This document shows, piece by piece, positions 6,178 to 11,417 of a stretch of DNA of 11,417 bases. This DNA comes from Chitinispirillaceae bacterium. Lineage in GTDB: Bacteria; Fibrobacterota; Chitinivibrionia; Chitinivibrionales; Chitinispirillaceae. The DNA lies in contig JAFGOU010000503.1 of assembly GCA_016926315.1 (NCBI GenBank), positions 1 through 11,417 of the forward strand, in the 5' to 3' direction. Position 1 is the first letter of the stretch. The number at the start of each line of letters is the position of its first letter. The notes under the pieces are model-generated. The model searched no databases and was not told where the DNA came from. It saw nothing but the letters and a program-made list of their open reading frames with translations. Both the position numbers and the translations under genes were made by a program.

Positions 6178-8217
6178 ATGCTTTACTTTAACGAATTTCT
6201 GGAACCCCTCAAGATCCTGCGCCTCCTTTCCCGCAGCGTCCCTTACTACCTGAAATCATGGAGGGCCGTCGACGAAACGACCGGCCTCTTCGGCAGCATC
6301 GACCCCGCGAGCTTCAACATGCGCTCCGTCGCCTCCTCATCGCCGGTCATCGAATACGTGGTGCGGCCGCACCTGAACGTCCTCTGTGTGCTTGGGGCGT
6401 TCCTGTTTCTTGACAAGAGCGACATCATAAGCGAGTTCATCGCCAGGGAAGAATGCGAGGACAGGATACGGAAAGGGGTCCGGTGGGCCTGCGAAACGCA
6501 CCTGACCGGTTCCCGGGACGTCGATACCTTCCTCGGGCGGAAACGGTGGGGCGAGAACTGGCGTTCGAGCGTCTGGGCCACCCTTCTCGGCGTATGCAGC
6601 GTGTTATGCCGTCAGTCGCTTTCCGAGGAGCTCAGGAAAAGGGTCGGCGAGGTCATCGCCTTTGAAGCCGACCGTTTTACCGGCATTCTTCCGCCCAGCG
6701 GCTGTGCTATCGACACCAAGGTCAGGGAAAACGCCCAGGACGCGATGGCGCTTGCATGGGCGGTCAACCTGTCCCCGGTCCACCCGCACCTCGGGGAATG
6801 GGAGCGCGCGCTCCGGCTCTGGTCGATAAATATCGCTTCAAGCATTCATGACCGCGCCGACCATACCGCCTATCTGGACGGCTCGCTCTCGCAGAACGTC
6901 GTCACGCAGAACCTGTTCCCTGACATGACCGCCGAAAACCACGGTTTTTTTAACCCTGAGGTGCTCGCCTACAGCGCCTGGGTCGTGCTTGCGGCGGCCG
7001 CCTATTTTCTGCACAAACGCACCCCGCCTGATTTCCTTATGCGAAAAAACCACCAGCGGGCCTTCGATGTCCTGCTGAAATTCTGTCTCCCCAACGGGAC
7101 GATCTACGCGCCCGGGAGCCACGATCTTCCTCTGTTCATCCCGAAACCGATGACGTTCTCCTGGGGCCTCCTCCATGGATCGGCCCGCGCCATGACCCTG
7201 ACCGCACGCCTCCTGTCATGGATGGACGAACGACTCATCGCCTCGACTGAAAACGGGAGCGGACCGTGGGTGCTGGGACTCGAACAGGGCCGCGACGGCT
7301 GGGACCTCATGTTCCAGAGCGCTGCGGGGCTCGAGCTCGCTCTGCTGGCGTGCCTGCCCTTTTCCGCGAACGGGGAAAACAAGGCGGCGGAAAAAAACGA
7401 TGCCTCCATAGACACCCGTACCTCGTATCCCTATGTTGAGGTATGCTACCGCCGGAACATCCGCACCACGCGCAGCGTGGCCTGGAAGGCGCTGGGCGGC
7501 CATCCGATCATCGGTTTTGCGGCGCACTCACAGCCGGAACTTGTCGCCCCTGTCAAGGCCGGTCTCCTCGGAATCCCTGCGCTCCGCGACCGCCTCCAGT
7601 CATGGGACACGGTATTCCACCGCGACCGCCCTTCGCGCGACGGGTTCGACACTTCCGGCCGCATCCGCTACTACAACGACGCGGGCGCACGGCTCCTGCA
7701 CCGGGACATCAGGATCGTGACCTGGGGCGACGAGGGCCTGCTCGTACTCGACGAGATCATCGCCGACGCGCCGGTGACGCTGGAAGAACACTATCTCTCG
7801 CCTTTGTATCTTGTCAATGATCACTGGACCGGCGGGCATCTCGACCTTACCAGCGGTTCCCTGCACGAGACGTTCCGCGCCACGGATTACGGCCGCCGCG
7901 AGGTCCAATGTCCGTCTTTCTGGGCATGTATCGGCACGCACCTGCTGTTCCAGCTGGTCTGGGGCCGCTCCAAGGGGATCTATTATCTTCCGGCGGAGAA
8001 ACGCAACGCGCCGCCGCTGTGGAAAAACTGCCGTCTCGACCGGCTGGCGGTCCGCGTGGAAGCCGGCATGGCGGCTGCCGGCGACACCGTCTACCGCACC
8101 GGGTTCTATGTCGGCACCGGCAAGAGCCCCCGGCCGTTCAAATCGACCGGCACGGCCGGCGAGTTTTTCAAAGGGCTGGTCATCATGGACGGGAAACTAA
8201 CGGTAGGATTAGATTGA
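6178..8217 (+). CDS. Predicted polysaccharide-lyase-like protein (heparinase/alginate-lyase-like toroid plus beta-sandwich)
   Basis: 679 residues with no signal peptide. Residues 60-390 are helical and Trp-rich, with spaced motifs expected of an (alpha/alpha) toroid: RWGENWRSSVWATLLGVCS (123-141), KVRENAQDAMALAWAVNL (181-198), PDMTAENHGFFNPEVLAYS (248-266) and GTIYAPGSHDLP (307-318). The NHG-x-x-xP segment with an upstream ENAQDA helix recalls heparinase II/III and related lyases. Residues 415-679 are rich in strands and aromatics (WGDEGLLVLDEI 516-527, EEHYLSPLYLVNDHW 536-550), like the C-terminal beta-sandwich of those enzymes. The family call is by overall look, not by a decisive motif. 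Two hydrophobic stretches (64-79, 262-279) are probably buried helices. The lack of an export signal is odd for a secreted lyase; a cytoplasmic or periplasm-independent role, or a misjudged start, are alternatives. No clear Shine-Dalgarno precedes the ATG at 6178. Confidence 0.5.
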   Translation: MLYFNEFLEPLKILRLLSRSVPYYLKSWRAVDETTGLFGSIDPASFNMRSVASSSPVIEYVVRPHLNVLCVLGAFLFLDKSDIISEFIAREECEDRIRKGVRWACETHLTGSRDVDTFLGRKRWGENWRSSVWATLLGVCSVLCRQSLSEELRKRVGEVIAFEADRFTGILPPSGCAIDTKVRENAQDAMALAWAVNLSPVHPHLGEWERALRLWSINIASSIHDRADHTAYLDGSLSQNVVTQNLFPDMTAENHGFFNPEVLAYSAWVVLAAAAYFLHKRTPPDFLMRKNHQRAFDVLLKFCLPNGTIYAPGSHDLPLFIPKPMTFSWGLLHGSARAMTLTARLLSWMDERLIASTENGSGPWVLGLEQGRDGWDLMFQSAAGLELALLACLPFSANGENKAAEKNDASIDTRTSYPYVEVCYRRNIRTTRSVAWKALGGHPIIGFAAHSQPELVAPVKAGLLGIPALRDRLQSWDTVFHRDRPSRDGFDTSGRIRYYNDAGARLLHRDIRIVTWGDEGLLVLDEIIADAPVTLEEHYLSPLYLVNDHWTGGHLDLTSGSLHETFRATDYGRREVQCPSFWACIGTHLLFQLVWGRSKGIYYLPAEKRNAPPLWKNCRLDRLAVRVEAGMAAAGDTVYRTGFYVGTGKSPRPFKSTGTAGEFFKGLVIMDGKLTVGLD

Positions 8218-8240
8218 GAATTGTTTTTTTTATTAAAGGT

Positions 8241-8269
8241 TTTCGATTCGGTGTGTGGTTACCTAGATA
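8241..8269 (+). promoter_or_regulatory. Weak promoter candidate in front of the rod-like RNA
   Basis: A good -10-like TAGATA (8264-8269) with a poor -35-like TTTCGA (8241-8246) at 17-bp spacing. The start would fall at about 8275-8277, that is, at the 5' edge of the inverted-repeat element. TAGATA also sits in the loop of a GTTAC/GTAAC hairpin (8258-8274). Upstream (8222-8231) a T-rich tract follows the lyase-like stop codon; a 4-bp stem CTAA/TTAG before it is too weak to call a terminator. Confidence 0.25.
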
Positions 8270-8272
8270 GTA

Positions 8273-8425
8273 ACTGCGGGGAGGGGTGTCTGGAAGACTT
8301 TGTGCCGACCGCAGGATTCGCAGAGATAATCTCCATGATATACTTGGAACTGAAGCATCGCTTATGGCAACGTAAGCGAATCCGCCGCGGTACCACAAAG
8401 ACTGGAAGGCACCCCTCCCGGCAGT
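8273..8425 (+). ncRNA. Rod-shaped 153-nt inverted-repeat element, probable structured RNA of unknown class
   Basis: The two ends pair as one long imperfect hairpin. ACTGC 8273-8277 pairs with GCAGT 8421-8425; after a single G/G mismatch, 8279-8291 pairs with 8407-8419 (13 bp, one G-U). Then come a symmetric GGA/GGA internal loop (8292-8294 with 8404-8406), AG/CT, an A/A mismatch, CTTTGTG 8298-8304 with CACAAAG 8394-8400, a small loop, ACCGC 8308-8312 with GCGGT 8387-8391, and GGATTCGC 8314-8321 with GCGAATCC 8376-8383. A 54-nt tip (8322-8375) contains a small GAGA/TCTC hairpin and a competing hairpin at 8358-8379. It lies between two plus-strand genes and ends 19 nt before the YkgJ-like ATG. 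A 68-codon open frame covers the same DNA but reads as noise. The rod topology recalls 6S RNA, but there is no obvious large central bubble. A leader element or a palindromic mobile-element remnant are alternatives. The strand is inferred from the neighbouring genes. Confidence 0.5.
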
Positions 8426-8444
8426 GAACTATACGTGCATGCTT

Positions 8445-8990
8445 ATGTCAAAAATTCAGGAAATAATCAACCGGTACAAAAATATCTGTGGTTATTGCGA
8501 CAGGTTCTGGAAACGCGCAAAAGACAGATATCCGGCTGAAATCAAATGCTCTCCGGGATGCTCCGCCTGCTGCGTACTCCAGTCCGTCAACTTTCTTGAG
8601 GCATACCTCATTGCGGACTGCCATGCCGCCTGCGGCACGCTCTCCTCTTCATTGACAGGAGATAAATGCCCCTTTTTAGATGAAAACCAATGCCTCATTT
8701 ATACGGCCAGACCGCTCATATGCAGGACCCATGGCCTGCTTTTTAAAAGCAGGGAATTCAGGGGCAGGCTAGCCTCAAGCTGCCCTAAGAATTTCACGTG
8801 CGCCGTGATTTCAGCCGCCGACGATGCTTATTCGCTCGATATCGACCGGATCACGGACAACCTGACACGCCTGAATGCAGCATTCTGCATACTGCTCGGC
8901 GACCTGAAAAAGGCCAAAGAGCGCATCGCGGTCGGAGATCTGGCGGACGGCCGCGTCGGCCGCGAATGGTTCGGCTTGAAAAAAACATAA
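8445..8990 (+). CDS. YkgJ family cysteine-cluster protein
   Basis: A cytoplasmic protein of about 181 residues. The core fits the zinc/iron-chelating CxxxCxxCC family (YkgJ/PF03692-like): C35-x3-C39-x2-C42-C43, then CPFLDENQCLIYTARPLICR (75-94) with C75, C83 and C93, followed by C113 and C119. An extra CGYC pair stands near the N-terminus (C15, C18). Family members bind a metal; their reaction is not known in general. The start is uncertain: GTG 8424 lies in the hairpin arm of the upstream element, ATG 8439 and ATG 8445 are both possible, and none has a Shine-Dalgarno; I chose 8445. The gene is five bases upstream of the GT9 gene, so the two are surely co-transcribed. YkgJ-like genes beside glycosyltransferase genes suggest a role in glycan modification, but that is inference. 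Confidence 0.85.
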   Translation: MSKIQEIINRYKNICGYCDRFWKRAKDRYPAEIKCSPGCSACCVLQSVNFLEAYLIADCHAACGTLSSSLTGDKCPFLDENQCLIYTARPLICRTHGLLFKSREFRGRLASSCPKNFTCAVISAADDAYSLDIDRITDNLTRLNAAFCILLGDLKKAKERIAVGDLADGRVGREWFGLKKT

Positions 8991-8995
8991 CAGCC

Positions 8996-10012
8996 ATGAC
9001 AACGCTCGTTTACCATGCTGGCGCGCTGGGCGATTTTCTTACCACAATCCCGGCGCTGAGGTACTGGAGGAGCACGAACAAGGGGGACGAACTCGTTCTG
9101 CTTGGCCTGCCGTCTATCGGAAAATTCGCGCAGGATATCGGCCTGATAGAAGATATCCTTGACGTAAACAGATCCGTTTTTCTGCCTCTTTTTTCGGAAT
9201 GTTTTACCTCGAAAACGGACAAATTCCTATCACGCTTCCAGACCGCGATCCTCTTTGCCGCCCCGGGCTCCCCTGTTATCAATAACTGCAGACAGAGCGA
9301 CATTAAAAACCTTTTCTGGCAGCCGCCGTTTCCGTCGTCACGCATTCATGCGGTCGATTATCATCTTTCGCTGTTTGCCGATCCGGCATCGGTTCCCGTC
9401 GATAAAAAATATCCGGCCATCAGGCCTTCCGGCCGATCGATCGCAGCAGCAACCGAAATGCTTCCACCAGATATTTCCCCTGTCGCTCTCCATCCGGGCA
9501 GCGGGAGCAGGAAAAAAAACTGGCCGTTCGAGCGCTGGCTCCTGCTCGCCGACGCCCTGCGTAAAAAGGGGGATTCGATAGCATGGCTCCTCGGCCCCGC
9601 CGAAGAGGGTGTGAAAACTCCGGCACAGGACATTGTTGTTTCAAACCAGCCCCTTGCTCTATGCGCAGCCGCTCTTTCCCGTTGCCGCGCGTTTGCCGGC
9701 AGCGACAGCGGCATGGCGCATCTCGCGGCCGCGGTCGCCTGCCGCACCGTCGTCCTCTTCGGCCCCTCGGACCCGGTTGTATGGGCCCCGCGCGGCAGGG
9801 ATGTGCACATTATTTACAAACAGACTTCCTGTTCCCCCTGCCACCGCTCGCCCCATGCGCCGTTGTCGTGCGGCAACGGCTGCATGACCGCTATTACCGT
9901 GGAGGAGGTGCTTGATGAAATCCGTGGGTTCAAATCACCGGTGACGGAAGGAAAAGCTGGCCGAACGTCCGCTCGGCGAAAAAGTCGGTCATGCCGGCAA
10001 CGTAGTCGGTGA
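8996..10012 (+). CDS. Glycosyltransferase family 9 (ADP-heptose:LPS heptosyltransferase-like)
   Basis: 338 residues from the ATG at 8996; the frame is open further upstream to 8798, but that part lies inside the YkgJ-like gene and is Arg-rich shadow sequence. Family marks: N-terminal YHAGALGDFLTTIPALRYWR (6-25, the GxLGD loop of GT9), VALHPGSGSRKKNWPFERW (163-181), FAGSDSGMAHLAAAVACRTVVLFG (233-256) with the DSGxxH donor-site motif, SDPVVWAPRG, and a C-terminal cluster with C279, C282, C292 and C296. GT9 enzymes add heptose or a related sugar to LPS core or other surface glycans at the inner membrane; the sugar here is unknown. Residues 312-338 (KSPVTEGKAGRTSARRKSRS...) lie in the 83-bp antiparallel overlap with dgt and look like a readthrough tail, since the family normally ends near the VEEVLDEIRGF helix. 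Confidence 0.9.
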   Translation: MTTLVYHAGALGDFLTTIPALRYWRSTNKGDELVLLGLPSIGKFAQDIGLIEDILDVNRSVFLPLFSECFTSKTDKFLSRFQTAILFAAPGSPVINNCRQSDIKNLFWQPPFPSSRIHAVDYHLSLFADPASVPVDKKYPAIRPSGRSIAAATEMLPPDISPVALHPGSGSRKKNWPFERWLLLADALRKKGDSIAWLLGPAEEGVKTPAQDIVVSNQPLALCAAALSRCRAFAGSDSGMAHLAAAVACRTVVLFGPSDPVVWAPRGRDVHIIYKQTSCSPCHRSPHAPLSCGNGCMTAITVEEVLDEIRGFKSPVTEGKAGRTSARRKSRSCRQRSR

Positions 10013-11096
10013 CCACGCGCCACGATGGTGTCTTGTCCGAATAGTTCGTGTTCTTGATAAAATGGAAAAACACCTCCATGAGCGGAGCGTCGCGCACCAG
10101 GCTCTGAATATAGGATAAGTCTCTGCCGCGGCCAGAGGCGTTGTATATCTTTTCCAGCTCATTGAACAGATGCTCGATAATGCTCCCTGCCTTGGCGCTC
10201 TTGCGCAGCACCTCTTCGTTGCGGTAGATTCGCCCGTAATTGAACTCCTTGAGCTGCCTCATGAGCGCGAACACCCCCTCGCTCATCCCGATCGCGTCCT
10301 TCTCCATGCTGTTCGCTATGGTATCGTTCACAAAGCAGCCGATGATCCGCCCGTTTTCCACGCCCAGGTTTTTGACGATGTCGGCCGGCACATCCGCCGT
10401 TTTCACAATGCCGGCCTTGAGCGCGTCCTCAAGGTCCCTGCCGAGATACGCGATGCGGTCGACCACCCGCACGAGGCATCCTTCCAGCGTTGACGGATAA
10501 CTTCCGCGGTCATTGATTTTTTCAAGGCCCTTGAGGTCGCGCTTCCGGTCGGGGCTTATTGAGCGTTCAAAATTTTCGCCGCAGTGGGTGACGATGCCGT
10601 CACGCACCTCGTACGTCAGGTTAAGCCCCGCTCCCATGTTCGTGAGCATGTCCACCACCCGCAAGCCGTGGACCTCGTGCTTGAAACCGGAGGCGATCCC
10701 CTGTTTTCTCAGCAGTCCGTCCAGCACATATTCGCCCGCGTGGCCGAACGGCGGATGGCCGAGATCGTGCCCCTTGGCTATCGCGCTCACCAGGTCGGTA
10801 TTGAGGTTCAGGCACCGGCCGATGATCGACGCAATACTTGACACATGCAAAACATGTTCCATCCTCGTGCAGACATGGTCGTTGTCGGGCGACAGGAACA
10901 CCTGCGTCTTATGCTTGAGCCGGCGGAACGGCGGCGAATGGAGGATGCGCGTCTCGTCGCGGGCGAATTCAAGCCGGAACGGGTCCCGCTTCATGGGAAA
11001 CTTCCGCCCCAGCGATGCGCTGCTCTTCGTGGCGAACGGCGAAAGCCGCTCCTCGGCTTCAAGCAGTATTTTTCGTATGTCGTTTCCGGTTTTCAT
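9930..11096 (-). CDS. dgt: Deoxyguanosinetriphosphate triphosphohydrolase-like protein (HD domain)
   Basis: 388 residues, close to the usual length of the dGTPase-like family. Diagnostic segments: FRRLKHKTQVF (57-67), H81 in MEHVLHVSSIASIIG, GHDLGHPPFGHAGE (109-122) with H110-D111 as the HD metal ligands, and VVDRIAYLGRDLEDAL (211-226) with D213 as the last ligand. These enzymes hydrolyse dNTPs to deoxynucleosides plus tripolyphosphate, controlling dNTP pools; some bacterial members also restrict phage. Whether this one prefers dGTP cannot be told. The ATG at 11096 is preceded by GGGA at moderate spacing. The 3' end overlaps the convergent GT9 gene by 83 bp, and its 5' side faces an AT-rich divergent promoter region. 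Confidence 0.95.
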   Translation of the reverse strand: MKTGNDIRKILLEAEERLSPFATKSSASLGRKFPMKRDPFRLEFARDETRILHSPPFRRLKHKTQVFLSPDNDHVCTRMEHVLHVSSIASIIGRCLNLNTDLVSAIAKGHDLGHPPFGHAGEYVLDGLLRKQGIASGFKHEVHGLRVVDMLTNMGAGLNLTYEVRDGIVTHCGENFERSISPDRKRDLKGLEKINDRGSYPSTLEGCLVRVVDRIAYLGRDLEDALKAGIVKTADVPADIVKNLGVENGRIIGCFVNDTIANSMEKDAIGMSEGVFALMRQLKEFNYGRIYRNEEVLRKSAKAGSIIEHLFNELEKIYNASGRGRDLSYIQSLVRDAPLMEVFFHFIKNTNYSDKTPSWRVVTDYVAGMTDFFAERTFGQLFLPSPVI

Positions 11097-11125
11097 GGGA
11101 AGCGTCCCGTATGGTATTTTGTCTT

Positions 11126-11153
11126 TTTATGGCGTATTGCATTGAAATTACAA
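11126..11153 (-). promoter_or_regulatory. Promoter candidate for dgt
   Basis: On the minus strand TTGTAA (11148-11153), a 16-bp spacer and CATAAA (11126-11131); each hexamer matches consensus at four of six positions. It would start transcription about 20-25 nt before the ATG at 11096. The surrounding 11097-11292 region is strikingly AT-rich compared with the rest of the window. I see no confident promoter in it for the plus-strand gene at 11293, although several A/T hexamers are possible. Confidence 0.35.
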
Positions 11154-11155
11154 TG
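11140..11155. promoter_or_regulatory. Palindrome over the dgt promoter, possible operator
   Basis: CATTG (11140-11144), six bases, CAATG (11151-11155): a perfect dyad that covers the -35 hexamer of the candidate dgt promoter. Its size suits a dimeric regulator, but in AT-rich DNA a 5-bp dyad can arise by chance, and no regulator is recognisable from it. Confidence 0.25.
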
Positions 11156-11250
11156 AAAATCAACCTTTGAATGCATCAGTAATTTCTGAATATCCGTTCA
11201 ATATTTTAAAACCTCAATCCGTATTTTAATGATAAAAATAATATAGAAAC

Positions 11251-11266
11251 TATGCACGAAGGCATA
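11251..11266. repeat. Small inverted repeat in the leader of the last gene
   Basis: TATGC (11251-11255) and GCATA (11262-11266) form a 5-bp stem with a 6-nt loop, 27 bp before the ATG at 11293. It may be a leader hairpin or a binding site; chance is also possible. Confidence 0.2.
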
Positions 11267-11292
11267 AACCAGATTAAATCCGGCCATTGCTG

Positions 11293-11417
11293 ATGAGAAA
11301 AAAAAATTTTAACGCTATTCGCGCCATTCCTCTTTTAATTTTAGCGTTTGATACTGTGGCCGGCGCCGCGGTCATCTACTCCACGCTGAGCCAGCGCGAG
11401 CTTTCGGTCGGCGACCG
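11293..11417 (+). CDS. Exported protein, N-terminal fragment cut by the window edge
   Basis: The frame is open from the ATG at 11293 to the right edge (41 codons). It starts MRKKNFNAIRAIPLLILAFD, a signal peptide with basic start and short hydrophobic core, and continues TVAGAAVIYSTLSQRELSVG. The LS-x-REL-x-VGD stretch resembles the first strand of an immunoglobulin-like or BatD-like periplasmic domain, but too little is visible to name a family. Early codons are AT-rich and later ones GC-rich like the neighbouring genes, as is common at gene starts. No clear Shine-Dalgarno. It is divergent from dgt. Confidence 0.65.
   Translation, partial: MRKKNFNAIRAIPLLILAFDTVAGAAVIYSTLSQRELSVGD

Noticed and set aside
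5831..6253. 140-codon plus-strand frame across the small gene
   Set aside because: It begins inside the tRNA promoter region, overlaps the lyase-like start and is low-quality Ser/Arg-rich sequence; the 5920 frame is more protein-like.
8273..8425. Integron attC site, retron ncRNA or tmRNA
   Set aside because: There is no GTTRRRY/RYYYAAC core pair, no reverse transcriptase or integrase nearby, and no tRNA-like domain.
8221..8427. 68-codon open frame over the rod element
   Set aside because: It starts at TTG, has no family resemblance, and its sequence is dictated by the inverted repeat; a structured non-coding element explains the region better.
8798..8995. 66-residue upstream extension of the GT9 frame
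   Set aside because: It overlaps the YkgJ-like gene, is Arg-rich, and the GT9 fold starts exactly at the ATG at 8996.
10513..11145. 210-codon plus-strand open frame antisense to dgt
   Set aside because: The dgt frame carries all HD-domain motifs; the antisense product is Arg/Ser-rich with no recognisable features, a common shadow in GC-rich DNA.
1..11417. CRISPR array, insertion sequence or prophage genes
   Set aside because: No regularly spaced repeats, transposase, integrase or phage structural genes are seen on either strand.

Overview
The window looks like chromosomal DNA from a GC-rich bacterium of the FCB group, with Fibrobacterota (Chitinivibrionia-like) the best guess. The grounds are a C-terminal type IX secretion (T9SS) type-A sorting domain on a PorZ-like double-propeller protein, an exported formylglycine-generating-enzyme (FGE)-like protein carrying an InlB-type repeat, GC-rich third codon positions, and several starts without a clear Shine-Dalgarno sequence. 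This is inference from protein families; the window holds no rRNA or universal marker gene.

Layout: positions 1-5813 are a minus-strand block. In order of transcription it holds tRNA-Ala(CGC), a PorZ-like T9SS-exported propeller protein, a Wzx-type polysaccharide flippase, a FemAB/GNAT-like acyltransferase and an exported FGE-like protein cut by the window edge. The last four are tightly packed (41-bp gap, 28-bp gap, 4-bp GTGA overlap) and look like one envelope or polysaccharide operon. At about 5831-5862 the promoter of the tRNA overlaps a divergent plus-strand promoter candidate. The plus-strand block (5920-10012) carries an unknown 75-residue protein, a large protein resembling the toroid/beta-sandwich fold of polysaccharide lyases, a 153-nt rod-shaped inverted-repeat element that I read as a structured RNA, a YkgJ-type cysteine-cluster protein and a GT9 (heptosyltransferase-like) glycosyltransferase. 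The GT9 gene converges on, and overlaps by 83 bp, a minus-strand dGTPase-like gene (dgt). An AT-rich divergent region follows, and the 5' end of another exported protein runs off the right edge.

Functionally the window is mostly surface glycan handling (flippase, GT9, lyase-like protein, acyltransferase) beside T9SS-linked surface protein export. In Porphyromonas, PorZ binds anionic LPS and helps attach it to T9SS cargo, so a PorZ-like gene directly upstream of a polysaccharide flippase is suggestive, though unproven here. The most unusual non-coding object is the rod-like element at 8273-8425, with about 38 base pairs in its long arm and a mutually exclusive local hairpin near its tip. It belongs to no RNA family I can name from sequence alone.
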